Of a stretch of 64,000 bases of DNA, positions 25,185 to 34,665 are shown piece after piece (the first letter of the stretch is position 1; each line of letters begins with the position of its first letter). The stretch spans positions 806,001-870,000 of the forward strand of contig NZ_RBXO01000001.1 of assembly GCF_003634935.1 (NCBI RefSeq). The letters run 5' to 3'. The position numbers were made by a program, and so were the translations under genes. The notes beneath the pieces were generated by a model that had not been told where the DNA came from, did not search any database, and saw only the letters and a list, made by a program, of their open reading frames with translations. Origin of the DNA: Saccharothrix australiensis. Lineage in GTDB: Bacteria > Actinomycetota > Actinomycetes > Mycobacteriales > Pseudonocardiaceae.

Positions 25185-27428
25185 TCAGCCGGCGTCGTGC
25201 TCGACCAGCGCGGCCGACGTGATGCGGTGCAGCGGGAACCGGCGCACCTCGCCGTAGCTGACGTCCACGCCCTCCAGCACCCCGCCGCCGACGACCTGCG
25301 GCGTGATGACGCGCCGCGCCGCCGTGCCGTGCCCGTCGACGAAGTCCACGAGCACGCTGCGCCCCTCCCGCGCCGCCCGCTGCAACAGGGCCAGCGTCGC
25401 CGACGGCCCCGCGCCGAGGTTGCCCGGCACCGACACCCGCGCCCCGCCGGCGGTCGTCGCCGCCTGGTCGCCCGCGCGGACCAGCCGCACCAGCTCGCCC
25501 AGCTGTTCGTCCGACGGCGGTGCCGGCGCCGGTGACCTGCGCCGACCCTTGGGCGCGATCCGCCGACCACCGGCCCGCAGGTCCAGCACCCGCCCGTCGG
25601 GGCCCTCGGCGGCGGGCGCGAACCCGGCGGCCCGCAAGCCGTCCAGCACCTCGGCCAGCGGGTACGGGCTGACCAGGACGGTGGGCGCGATCTTGCGCAG
25701 CTCCAGCCGCTCGGCGGCGGGGTGCACGGCGACCTCGGTGACCAGCACGGGGTCGTCGCACCGCAGGAACGACCCGGCCGCGCCGCCGCGCAGGCGGCCG
25801 TGCTTGCGCGCCGCGTCGTCGATCAGGTACGCCAGGGACTGCGGCACGGGCGTCCGCGACCGCGCGCGGAACAGCTCGTGCAGGTCGGCGGCGGTGCGCC
25901 CGGCGTCGAACGCCCGCCGGACCGAGCCCTCGTGCACCCGGTACACGGTCGCGCCGCCCGCGGACTCGACGTCCGCGACCAGGGCGATGTCCTCGGCGAG
26001 GTCGGGCTCCAGGCGTCCCGGCGCGACCACCGTCAGGTCCGCCTGCACCAGCACGTGGTCGACCGGCGGTGGCAGCGCGTCACCGAGCCGCTTGGCCGCC
26101 GGGCCGGGCCCCTCGCTCAGCAGCGTCCGGCCCTGCGCGGTGAGGGCGTCCAACGCCAGCACACCGACCGCCGTGCCCTCCTGGAGCGTCCAGCGGACCA
26201 ACTGGTCCCGCAGCCGTCCGCCGCGGCGGGGAGCCCGCCACGCCAGCACCGCGGCCAGCTCGTCGACGTCGGGCACGGCCGTCCCGTGCGGGAGGGCGGC
26301 GAACGCCTCCAGGACGCGCCGGCGGTCCCGCGGCGCGCCGGGCCGGTTCAGCTCCGGCGCGAGCGGGTTCAGCAGCCGGTCGCGGTCGTCGCGCTGCCCG
26401 ATCAGGCCCGGCAGCCGGGGCAGCTCCACCCACGCCTGGGCGAGCGTCGCCCAGCGGTGCTCGGGCGCGGCGGCGAGCCACGTGTCGGCCTGGGTGGTCG
26501 GCACCCACTCCGGTTCGGCGCCCTCGCTGTCGGCCACCAGCCCGGCGTTGACGACCAGCTCGACCAGCAGGGCGGCGCGCCGCTCGTCGACGTCCAGCTC
26601 CTTCGCGAGCCTGCGCAGCTCGCGCACACCGACCCCGCCCGACCGGAGCACGGCGGGCGGCTCCTCCGACCAGCCGGTCAGCAGCGCCTCGACGTGGCGG
26701 GACAGCTCCAGCGCCTCGCCCGCGCCCGTGCTGTCGACCGTGGCCGGATCGCGGTCGAGGATCGACAGGGCCGGCTCGGACGTCCGCACGTCGCCCAGCG
26801 GTCGGTCGCCGCGCACCTTGAGGCCGACCTCGCGCGGCAGCTCGACGGTCGACGAGTCCCGTCGCACCAGCAGGCCCCTGGCGAGCAGCTTCTGGATCGG
26901 CGTGCGGGCGTTGGCCGACGACACGACGTGCGCGGCGTCCTTGGTCTGGCCGATCGGAGGTCCCACGGCCAACGCCCCGAGCACCCGCCGCTCGTCCTCG
27001 CCGAGCGCACCGAGGTCGACGTCGGCCAACCCCGGCACGGACCGCCCGAGGCCGCAGGGGAACGGGCTGACGGCGTCCCGCGCGGCGGGCGGCGTCGACA
27101 GGGCGGCGTCGTCGCCCCACACGAGCGCGCGGGCGCGCAGGACGTCGACCGCCGGCCGGACGTCGACGTCGAACAACCGCCGGACCTCCTCGACCGCGAC
27201 CGGGCGCTGATCGGCGTCGAGGACCAGCAACGCCTCCAGCACGGTCAACGTCAGCGTGTCGAGGTCCTCGCAGGCCCGAGCCACCGACGCCCGCGAGCCG
27301 ACCCGCGTCGCCAGCACCGCCGTGTCGGCGGGCGGCGGGGTCGCCAGGTCGGGACGCGCACGCAACAACGCCACGAGCGCGGCGTCGTCCCGCGCGCGCA
27401 GCCACTCGGCCAATGTGGTGCCGGACAT
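25185..27428 (-). CDS. Helicase-associated (helicase C-terminal-like) protein, Rv0862c type
   Basis: A 747-residue cytoplasmic protein of the family annotated as XPB/Ssl2-like or 'helicase C-terminal domain'. It lacks Walker A and DExH motifs. The N-terminal 550 residues are helical with winged-helix-like repeats. The C-terminal part has the region V-L-V-Q-A-D-L-T-V-V-A-P-G and a final WYL-like stretch (V-D-F-V-D-G-H-G-T-A, R-F-P-L-H-R-I). ATG 27428 was chosen because M-S-G-T-T-L-A-E-W-L begins homologues as I recall them. In M. tuberculosis the gene directly precedes XPB (Rv0862c-Rv0861c), which suggests a shared repair role; here the pair is split. Confidence 0.85.
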   Translation of the reverse strand: MSGTTLAEWLRARDDAALVALLRARPDLATPPPADTAVLATRVGSRASVARACEDLDTLTLTVLEALLVLDADQRPVAVEEVRRLFDVDVRPAVDVLRARALVWGDDAALSTPPAARDAVSPFPCGLGRSVPGLADVDLGALGEDERRVLGALAVGPPIGQTKDAAHVVSSANARTPIQKLLARGLLVRRDSSTVELPREVGLKVRGDRPLGDVRTSEPALSILDRDPATVDSTGAGEALELSRHVEALLTGWSEEPPAVLRSGGVGVRELRRLAKELDVDERRAALLVELVVNAGLVADSEGAEPEWVPTTQADTWLAAAPEHRWATLAQAWVELPRLPGLIGQRDDRDRLLNPLAPELNRPGAPRDRRRVLEAFAALPHGTAVPDVDELAAVLAWRAPRRGGRLRDQLVRWTLQEGTAVGVLALDALTAQGRTLLSEGPGPAAKRLGDALPPPVDHVLVQADLTVVAPGRLEPDLAEDIALVADVESAGGATVYRVHEGSVRRAFDAGRTAADLHELFRARSRTPVPQSLAYLIDDAARKHGRLRGGAAGSFLRCDDPVLVTEVAVHPAAERLELRKIAPTVLVSPYPLAEVLDGLRAAGFAPAAEGPDGRVLDLRAGGRRIAPKGRRRSPAPAPPSDEQLGELVRLVRAGDQAATTAGGARVSVPGNLGAGPSATLALLQRAAREGRSVLVDFVDGHGTAARRVITPQVVGGGVLEGVDVSYGEVRRFPLHRITSAALVEHDAG

Positions 27429-27512
27429 CCCCACCACGGTATAGGGCCGCACGCGGGCACGACCCGGTGAGGCACACTTGACGACGACGTGCAGCACCAC
27501 CGAGGAGGAATC

Positions 27513-27698
27513 GTGGCCAAGGCCCGCCCCGAGCGCATCGACCCCCACTGGCCGGAGCCGCCCGCGGACGGCAAGTACGCGGTGAGCGAACTCGCCAGCG
27601 ACGTCCAGGGCGCCCTGTCCCCGTTCGGCAAGGTCACCTTCCCCCTGCCGGTGGAAGACCTCGGTTACTACCACCCGGTGACCGAGATCAACCGCTGA
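27513..27698 (+). CDS. Small conserved protein, Rv0863 type
   Basis: 61 residues, from GTG 27513 with a GAGGAGGA ribosome site. The sequence is hydrophilic, with R-I-D-P-H-W-P-E-P-P-A-D-G-K-Y-A-V near the start and P-L-P-V-E-D-L-G-Y-Y-H-P-V-T near the end. The position, divergent from the helicase-associated gene and ahead of the moaC block, equals that of Rv0863 in M. tuberculosis. The function is unknown. Confidence 0.85.
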   Translation: MAKARPERIDPHWPEPPADGKYAVSELASDVQGALSPFGKVTFPLPVEDLGYYHPVTEINR

Positions 27699-27745
27699 TC
27701 CGGCGACCCACGCGCAAGGCACCGCGCCACGCGCACACCTCACCC

Positions 27746-27960
27746 GAGCGTGTCATCCCCGTATGGCCTGCCCGCAGGGCAACCACGCCGGTCAGGCCAG
27801 GTCAAGCACGCTTCACCGCTTGACCTGGCCTGACCGGCGTGGTGGTCTTTGACCAGGCCATACGGGGATGACACGCTCAGCACTGCTTCAAGCGAAGCTT
27901 GGAGCAGTGCCCCATCCTCGGTGGCCGGCCCGTCCGGCGAGGACGCTTTTCAAGCTTTGA
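27746..27960. repeat. Dispersed nested-hairpin element, copy 1
   Basis: Outer arms of 25 bp pair perfectly (27746-27770 with 27854-27878). Inside them, 26-bp arms also pair perfectly (27782-27807 with 27818-27843) around a 10-base loop. A third hairpin follows (27881-27893 with 27897-27909, one G-T pair, GAA loop). A conserved 40-base tail (27911-27950) shared with copy 2 contains its own hairpin. It lies between a small + strand gene and the malic enzyme gene. The 27699-28098 gap holds no other feature apart from the likely malic-enzyme promoter. Confidence 0.9.
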
Positions 27961-28098
27961 TCTTTCAGCTTCGACCCGAACCCCGCACCGCACCACCTCG
28001 CGACCCAGCACCAACCCGCACCCCCGAGCCGCCCGCGTTCCGCTAATCCGACCGGACTAGGCTCGTACCCGCGAGAGCGTGCCGTTCTGGGAGGTTCG

Positions 28099-29481
28099 AT
28101 GCCGGTCCCCGGCCCTGGTTACTCCATCACCGTCCGCCTTGAGGCGCCGCCGTCGGCGAGCGCGGCAGGCGACCTGACCTCGGCCGTGGGCCGGGCGGGC
28201 GGCGTGATCACGGCCTTCGACGTGGTCGAGTCGCACACCGACCGGGTGATCATCGACCTCACCTGCAACGCGCTCTCCGCGAACCACGCGAAGGACATCA
28301 CCGACACCCTGGGCCTGCTGCCGGGGATCGTGGTCCGCAAGGTCTCCGACCGCACCTTCCTGGTCCACTTGGGCGGCAAGATCGAGATCTCCTCCAAGGT
28401 GCCGCTGCGCAACCGCGACGACCTGTCCCGCGCGTACACGCCGGGCGTGGCGCGGGTCTGCCAGGCCATCGCGGAGAACCCGGACGACGCGCGGCGGCTG
28501 ACGATCAAGCGCAACACCGTCGCCGTGGTCACCGACGGGTCGGCCGTGCTCGGCCTCGGCAACCTGGGCCCCGCGGCGGCGTTGCCGGTGATGGAGGGCA
28601 AGGCGGCGCTGTTCAAGAAGTTCGCCGGCGTCGACGCGTGGCCGGTGTGCCTGGACACCCAGGACACCGAGGAGATCATCCGCGCGGTGGAGCTGATCGC
28701 GCCCGTGTACGGCGGCATCAACCTGGAGGACATCGCCGCGCCGCGCTGCTTCGAGATCGAGGCGCGCCTGCGGGAGAAGCTGGACATCCCGGTCTTCCAC
28801 GACGACCAGCACGGCACCGCCATCGTCGTCGTCGGCGCGCTGCGCAACGCCCTCCGGGTCGTGGGCAAGAAGCCGGAGGACTGCAAGATCGTGGTCTGCG
28901 GCGTGGGCGCGGCCGGTTCGGCCATCATCCGGCTGCTGCTCAAGCAGTCGCCGGCGGACGTGATCGCGGTCGACGTGGACGGCATCGTGCACCGCGACCG
29001 GCCCGGCCTGGACGACAACCTCAGGTCGATCGCCGCCGCCACCAACCGCGACAACGTGAGCGGGCGGCTCCACGACGCGCTGGTCGGCGCGGACGTGTTC
29101 ATCGGGGTGTCGGCGCCGAACCTGTTCGGGGCGGAGCAGGTCGCCACCATGAACTCCGACGCGATCGTGTTCGCGCTGGCCAACCCCGACCCGGAGATCG
29201 ACCCGATGGAGGCGCAGAAGCACGCCGCCGTCGTCGCGACCGGGCGGTCGGACTTCCCGAACCAGATCAACAACGTGCTGGCGTTCCCCGGCGTCTTCCG
29301 CGGCCTGCTCGACGCGCACGCGCGGACCATCACCGACTCGATGCTGCTCGCCGCGGCCAACGCCATCGCGGACGTGGTCGACGGGGAGAAGCTGAACGCG
29401 TCCTTCATCGTGCCGAGCGTGTTCGACACGTCCGTCGCGCCCGCCGTGGCCGAAGCGGTGCGCAAAGCCGCCCAAAACTGA
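28099..29481 (+). CDS. NAD(P)-dependent malic enzyme with N-terminal ACT domain
   Basis: 460 residues. Oxidatively decarboxylates malate to pyruvate. An ACT-type regulatory domain covers about residues 8-85 ([19 protein letters not shown]). The catalytic part has [10 protein letters not shown], the metal-binding [10 protein letters not shown], and the nucleotide-binding [10 protein letters not shown]. The ACT domain suggests allosteric control by an amino acid, which is inference. ATG 28099 has GGGAGG as its ribosome site, with TAGGCT (about 28059) as a possible -10. Confidence 0.95.
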   Translation: MPVPGPGYSITVRLEAPPSASAAGDLTSAVGRAGGVITAFDVVESHTDRVIIDLTCNALSANHAKDITDTLGLLPGIVVRKVSDRTFLVHLGGKIEISSKVPLRNRDDLSRAYTPGVARVCQAIAENPDDARRLTIKRNTVAVVTDGSAVLGLGNLGPAAALPVMEGKAALFKKFAGVDAWPVCLDTQDTEEIIRAVELIAPVYGGINLEDIAAPRCFEIEARLREKLDIPVFHDDQHGTAIVVVGALRNALRVVGKKPEDCKIVVCGVGAAGSAIIRLLLKQSPADVIAVDVDGIVHRDRPGLDDNLRSIAAATNRDNVSGRLHDALVGADVFIGVSAPNLFGAEQVATMNSDAIVFALANPDPEIDPMEAQKHAAVVATGRSDFPNQINNVLAFPGVFRGLLDAHARTITDSMLLAAANAIADVVDGEKLNASFIVPSVFDTSVAPAVAEAVRKAAQN

Positions 29482-29569
29482 CCTGCACCGAACTGACCCG
29501 CACCGCACCGACCTGGACCGCCGCGCTGCTCGACTCGGTCGTGCTTCCGCACGGGCCTAGCATCGCGGT

Positions 29570-30043
29570 ATGACCAAGCAGTTCACGCACTTGGACGGCC
29601 GTGGCGCGGCCCGCATGGTGGACGTGTCCGCCAAGGACCCGACCACGCGGACCGCGACCGCGTCCGGGGTGCTGCGCACCACCGAGGAGGTCGTGCGGTT
29701 GCTGGGCAGCGACGGCCTGCCCAAGGGCGACGCGCTGGCCACGGCGCGCGTCGCGGGCATCATGGCGGCCAAGCGCACCTGGGAGCTGGTGCCGCTGTGC
29801 CACCCGATCGCGCTGTCCGGCGTGGTGGTCGACCTCGAACCGGGCGCGGCGGAGGTGCGGATCACCGCCACCGTCCGGACCACCGACCGCACCGGCGTGG
29901 AGATGGAGGCGCTGACCGCCGTGTCCGTGGCCGGGCTGACGCTGCACGACATGGTGAAGGCGGTCGACCCGGCGGCGTCGCTGGACGCGGTGCGGGTCGA
30001 GCGCAAGGAGGGCGGCAAGACCGGCCTGTGGGAGCGCCCGTGA
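29570..30043 (+). CDS. moaC: Cyclic pyranopterin monophosphate synthase MoaC
   Basis: A 157-residue enzyme of molybdopterin synthesis, acting after MoaA. It has the conserved A-R-M-V-D-V-S-A-K, the active-site L-C-H-P-I-A-L and [20 protein letters not shown]. The ATG is six bases after TAGCAT (29558-29563) with no ribosome site, so it looks leaderless. It is first in moaC-mog-moaE, joined by 4-base overlaps. Confidence 0.96.
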   Translation: MTKQFTHLDGRGAARMVDVSAKDPTTRTATASGVLRTTEEVVRLLGSDGLPKGDALATARVAGIMAAKRTWELVPLCHPIALSGVVVDLEPGAAEVRITATVRTTDRTGVEMEALTAVSVAGLTLHDMVKAVDPAASLDAVRVERKEGGKTGLWERP

Positions 30044-30513
30044 CGCCGGCGCGGGTGATCACCGCGTCCAACCGGGCCGCCGCCGGGGTGTACGAGGACC
30101 GGAGCGGCCCGATCATCGTGTCGTGGCTGCGGGAGCGCGGGTTCGACGTGCCGGACGCCGTGGTCGTGCCGGACGGCGACCCGGTGGCGGAGGCGCTGCG
30201 GGCGGCGGTGGCCGACGGCGTGCCGGTGGTGATCACGACCGGCGGCACCGGGATCAGCCCGACCGACCGCACGCCGGAGGCGACGAGAGCGGTGCTCGAC
30301 TTCGAGGTGCCGGGCGTGGCGGACGCGATCCGCCGGTCGGGCTGGCCACACGTGCCCACCGCCGTGCTGTCGCGCGGGGTGGCCGGGGTGGCGGGGCGGA
30401 CGTTCGTGGTGAACCTGCCGGGCTCGACCGGCGGTGTCCGCGACGGGCTGGAGGTGCTCGGCGCGCTGCTGGAGCACGCGGTGGACCAGGTGACCGGAGG
30501 TGACCACGCATGA
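30040..30513 (+). CDS. mog: Molybdopterin adenylyltransferase-like protein (MogA/MoaB family)
   Basis: 157 residues. Activates molybdopterin by adenylation before metal insertion. Contains R-V-I-T-A-S-N-R, Y-E-D-R-S-G-P-I-I, the nucleotide loop T-T-G-G-T-G-I-S-P-T-D-R-T-P-E and V-V-N-L-P-G-S. The GTG start overlaps the moaC stop (GTGA). The position corresponds to Rv0865 (mog). Confidence 0.94.
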   Translation: MTPARVITASNRAAAGVYEDRSGPIIVSWLRERGFDVPDAVVVPDGDPVAEALRAAVADGVPVVITTGGTGISPTDRTPEATRAVLDFEVPGVADAIRRSGWPHVPTAVLSRGVAGVAGRTFVVNLPGSTGGVRDGLEVLGALLEHAVDQVTGGDHA

Positions 30514-30950
30514 CCGGGATGACGCGCGCGGCGATCGTGCGCGCGACCGTCAGCGACGAGCCGCTGTCGGTCGAGGAGCACGCCAAGTCGGTGGAGCACG
30601 CGGCGGCCGGTGCCGTGGTGACCTTCGCCGGGGTGGTGCGCGACCACGACCACGGGCGTTCGGTGCGCGAGCTGGAGTACGTCGGCCACCCGACCGCCGG
30701 TGACGTGGTGGCGGGGGTCGTCGCCGACGTGGTGGGTCGGTTCGCGGGTGTGCGGGCGGTGGCGGTGTCGCACCGGGTGGGACGGCTGGCGATCGGTGAC
30801 GTGGCGCTGGCGGTCGCGGTGTCGGCCGAGCACCGGGCGGAGGGCTTCGCCGTGTGCTCCGAGCTGGTGGACGAGGTGAAGCGGCGGCTTCCGGTGTGGA
30901 AGCGGCAGGTGTTCGGTGACGGCAGTGACGAGTGGGTGAACTGCCCTTGA
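30510..30950 (+). CDS. moaE: Molybdopterin synthase catalytic subunit MoaE
   Basis: 146 residues. The large subunit of molybdopterin synthase, which pairs with MoaD (encoded at 32718). Motifs are V-T-F-A-G-V-V-R-D-H-D, L-E-Y-V-G-H-P, V-S-H-R-V-G-R-L-A-I-G-D, and the active-site V-K-R-R-L-P-V-W-K-R-Q. The ATG overlaps the mog stop by 4 bases (ATGA). Confidence 0.96.
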   Translation: MTGMTRAAIVRATVSDEPLSVEEHAKSVEHAAAGAVVTFAGVVRDHDHGRSVRELEYVGHPTAGDVVAGVVADVVGRFAGVRAVAVSHRVGRLAIGDVALAVAVSAEHRAEGFAVCSELVDEVKRRLPVWKRQVFGDGSDEWVNCP

Positions 30951-30966
30951 CGGGGTGAGCCGACGC

Positions 30967-31119
30967 CGCGCTTCGATCCGGAGCAGGTCTCGACTTGGCG
31001 CGGGCTTCGACTTGGCGCGGGCCGCGAGCCGGAACGGGCCGCGAGCCGGAGCGGGTTGCGAGCCGGAGCGGGCTTCGACCCGGAGCGGGCTGCGAGCCGG
31101 AACGGCTTTCGGCCGGGAG
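30967..31119. repeat. 17-bp tandem repeat, about nine units
   Basis: Units of 17 bases, such as CGGGTTGCGAGCCGGAG, repeat from just after moaE (30967, 30984, 31001 and so on) to about 31119, with drifting sequence but constant period. The rest of 31120-31346 shows no gene. Confidence 0.75.
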
Positions 31120-31346
31120 CGGGTCTTGCCCCCGAGCCGGCTCCGACCCGGACGCGCACCGCGGCTGCCGGGCCGCTCCGGCCATCACGGCCGCTGAGCC
31201 GCTCCGGCCACCACGCCGGGACGACACGGGCCGTTGCCTCCGGCCCCCGTCTCGATCATCCCACGAGGCACCGACATTTCCCGGCCTCAGAGCTGAGAAC
31301 CCGCACAGCTCACCGCCCCACACAGCTCACCGCCCCGCACGCCCCC

Positions 31347-31410
31347 GCCGAACCGGGCCGGCACACCCTCGCCGAACCGGGCCGGCACGCCCTCGCCGAA
31401 CCGGCCGGCG
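31347..31410. repeat. 24-bp tandem repeat, 2.6 copies
   Basis: Units 31347-31370 and 31371-31394 start GCCGAACCGGGCCGGCAC and end CCCTC; a partial third copy follows. It lies just before the terminator of the rpfA-like gene. Confidence 0.65.
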
Positions 31411-31428
31411 CGAGCACCACGGGACGGC

Positions 31429-31464
31429 AGAGACCCCGCCGTCGGGGGGAACGGCGGGGTCTCT
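31429..31464. terminator. Terminator of the rpfA-like gene
   Basis: A perfect 13-bp stem (31429-31441 with 31452-31464) with a 10-base loop starts about 33 bases after the rpfA-like stop on the minus strand. It could also stop transcripts from moaE. Confidence 0.8.
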
Positions 31465-31496
31465 GGTCGTGCGGGCCGGTGGAACCGGCCCCGAGA

Positions 31497-32471
<975 letters not shown>

Positions 32472-32717
32472 TTACCGTCCCGTTTCCGTTCCGAGACCTG
32501 CCGAGATGGATCACGTTCGGTGAGGTGTGGCTCACGTTGATAATCCACCCGTGTCACGCCTGGAGGGCCCCCGCGAGCGGCCTCGCCGACCACCTCGACG
32601 GCCCGGACCACCCGCCCCCGCCGACCGATCCGACCACACGACCCGACCGCGCCGCGACCACACGACCGACCGCGCCGCCGGACCGCCCGACCGGACCGCC
32701 CGACCGGACCGCCCGCC

Positions 32718-32972
32718 TCAACCCCCGGCGAACGGCGGCAGCACGTCCACCTGAGCCCCGGACGGCACCGCCACGCCGTGGTCGCGCACCGCCACGCCGT
32801 CCACCAGGAAGCTGCACGCGGCGAGCACGCGGGCCAGCCCGTCCCCGTGCCGCGCGCGCACCGCGTCGAGCACCTGCGCCACGGTCGGCGCGCCGGGCAG
32901 CTCCACGTCCTCGTCCGCCACCCCGGCCGCCGCCCGCGCGCCGGCGAAGTACCGCACCGTCAGTCGCACCAC
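32718..32972 (-). CDS. moaD: Molybdopterin synthase sulfur carrier subunit MoaD
   Basis: 84 residues with a ubiquitin-like beta-grasp fold. It starts V-R-L-T-V-R-Y-F-A-G-A-R-A-A-A-G and ends in the required P-P-F-A-G-G, whose terminal Gly carries the thiocarboxylate. The GTG start lies right after the moaA stop, so the two are co-transcribed. It works with MoaE, encoded across the rpfA-like gene. Confidence 0.95.
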   Translation of the reverse strand: MVRLTVRYFAGARAAAGVADEDVELPGAPTVAQVLDAVRARHGDGLARVLAACSFLVDGVAVRDHGVAVPSGAQVDVLPPFAGG

Positions 32973-32973
32973 G

Positions 32974-34032
32974 TCATCCCCCGATCGCGCTCATCGGCCG
33001 GTCCGGCTGGTGGAACCCGGCGTCGTTGATCCCGTGCCCCGCCGCCTTCGCCCACGCGTTCGCCCGCCACCGCTCGGCGACCTCCTCGTCCGACGCCCCG
33101 CCGCGCAGCAGCGCGCGCAGGTCCGTCTCGGACCGGCTGAACAGGCAGTTGCGCACCTGGCCGTCGGCGGTCAGCCGCGTCCGGTCGCACGCCGCGCAGA
33201 ACGGCCTGGTCACCGACGCGATCACGCCCACCACCGCGGGGCCGCCGTCGACCACCCAGCGCTCGGCGGGCGCGCCGCCGCGCTCGCCGGGCTCCGGGGT
33301 CAGCTCGAACTCCGCCCGCAGCGCGGCCAGGATCTCCCCGGCGGTGACCATGTCGGCCCGGTCCCACCCGTGCTGGGGGTCCAGCGGCATCTGCTCGATG
33401 AACCGGAGCTGGTAGCCGTGCGCCAGGCAGAACCGCAGCAGCGGCACGGCCTCGTCCTCGTTCACGCCCCGCATCAGCACCGAGTTGACCTTGACCGGCG
33501 TCAGGCCGGCCCCCCGCGCGGCGGACAGGCCCGCGAGCACGTCCGCCAACCGGTCGCGCCTGGTCAACGCGTGGAACCTGGCCGGGTCCAGGGTGTCCAG
33601 CGAGATGTTCACCCGGTCGAGCCCGGCCGCCGCCAGCCGCCGGGCGCGGCGGGCCAGGCCGACGCCGTTGGTCGTCATGGACAGGCGCGGGCGGGGCTCC
33701 AGCGCCGCCGTCGCCGCGAGCACGTCCGCCAAGCCGGGGCGCAGCAGCGGCTCGCCACCGGTGAACCGGACGTCCGTGACGCCCAGTCGGGTCACCGCGA
33801 TCGCGATCAGCCGCGTCAGCTCGGCGTCGGTGAGCAGGTCCGGTTTCGGCAACCAGTCGAGACCTTCGGCGGGCATGCAGTAGGTGCACCGCAGGTTGCA
33901 GCGATCGGTCAGCGACACCCGCAGGTCCGTCGCCACCCGTCCGAGCCGGTCGACCAGCCGCGGGGAATCGGGCCGCGCGGACGTTTCGGGCGTTCCGCGC
34001 ACAATGGGTAGTCCCAAGTCGACTGCCGTCAC
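32974..34032 (-). CDS. moaA: GTP 3',8-cyclase MoaA (radical SAM)
   Basis: A 352-residue enzyme for the first step of molybdopterin synthesis. The radical-SAM cluster motif is C-N-L-R-C-T-Y-C. The second cluster motif is F-C-A-A-C-D-R-T-R-L-T-A-D-G with a later Cys in R-N-C-L-F-S. The C-terminus is the essential G-G. I chose GTG 34032 (V-T-A-V-D-L-G) because TACCCT lies seven bases upstream (34040-34045 on the minus strand), a leaderless pattern; the open frame to 34164 is not supported. Confidence 0.95.
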   Translation of the reverse strand: MTAVDLGLPIVRGTPETSARPDSPRLVDRLGRVATDLRVSLTDRCNLRCTYCMPAEGLDWLPKPDLLTDAELTRLIAIAVTRLGVTDVRFTGGEPLLRPGLADVLAATAALEPRPRLSMTTNGVGLARRARRLAAAGLDRVNISLDTLDPARFHALTRRDRLADVLAGLSAARGAGLTPVKVNSVLMRGVNEDEAVPLLRFCLAHGYQLRFIEQMPLDPQHGWDRADMVTAGEILAALRAEFELTPEPGERGGAPAERWVVDGGPAVVGVIASVTRPFCAACDRTRLTADGQVRNCLFSRSETDLRALLRGGASDEEVAERWRANAWAKAAGHGINDAGFHQPDRPMSAIGG

Positions 34033-34185
34033 TCCTGCCAGGGTAATGCGCTGACACCGACGGGTACCGCTGCGAATGGGTCGATGTGCGCCCGGCGCGG
34101 GCGGTGAACGCGCCGCAAACCGGCACGCGGTGGACGGAACGGGCGAAATGCCGGGCGCGAGCACCCGGCGGCTAAATTATTTGAC

Positions 34186-34647
34186 ATGACGAGCGAGCAC
34201 GACATCCCCGCCGACGTGTTGGAGCGGTTCAGCTTCTACGCCCGCGAGGTGAGCGCGCTCACCATCATGTTCCACAGCCGGGTGGCCGAGGAGATGGGCC
34301 TCTCGCCGACCGACGAGAAGTGCCTCGACCTGGCCCTGCGCTCGGACGGCCCCATCACCGCCGGCCGGATCGCCGAGCTGTCCGGGCTGTCCACGGGCGC
34401 GGTGACCGGCGTGATCGACCGCTTGGAGAAGGCCGGGTACGTGCGGCGGGTGCGCGACCCGCACGACCGCCGCAAGGTGCTCGTCGAGGTCACGCTGCCG
34501 GAGGAGCGGTTCGCCCACCTCTTCATCGGGGCGCAGCAGACGTTGCACGAGGTGTTGTCGCAGTTCACACCGGACGAGCGGGACGTGCTGGAGCGCTACC
34601 ACCGGTCCCTGATCGAGGTCTTCCGCAGACGCGTGGTCAAGGGCTGA
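34186..34647 (+). CDS. MarR-family transcriptional regulator
   Basis: A 153-residue winged-helix regulator. L-S-P-T-D-E-K-C-L-D-L-A, then the recognition region I-A-E-L-S-G-L-S-T-G-A-V-T-G-V-I-D-R-L-E-K-A-G-Y-V and the wing R-D-P-H-D-R-R-K-V. The ATG is seven bases after TAAATT (34173-34178), so the message is leaderless. It is followed at 18 bases by a HAD phosphatase gene. Divergent from moaA. Ligand and targets are unknown. Confidence 0.92.
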   Translation: MTSEHDIPADVLERFSFYAREVSALTIMFHSRVAEEMGLSPTDEKCLDLALRSDGPITAGRIAELSGLSTGAVTGVIDRLEKAGYVRRVRDPHDRRKVLVEVTLPEERFAHLFIGAQQTLHEVLSQFTPDERDVLERYHRSLIEVFRRRVVKG

Positions 34648-34665
34648 GCCGGCAGCATGGCGGTC

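Noticed and set aside
27849-28046. A 65-codon + strand ORF across repeat copy 1
   Set aside because: It is made of the repeat's hairpins and conserved tail plus Pro-rich sequence, and the same peptide appears at copy 2. It is treated as repeat-derived.
30967-31410. CRISPR array
   Set aside because: The repeats are directly tandem with no unique spacers, and no cas genes are present.
32520-32535. GTGA-N8-TCAC as a second CRP site
   Set aside because: The half-sites are two bases too far apart for CRP; chance is likely in this sequence context.
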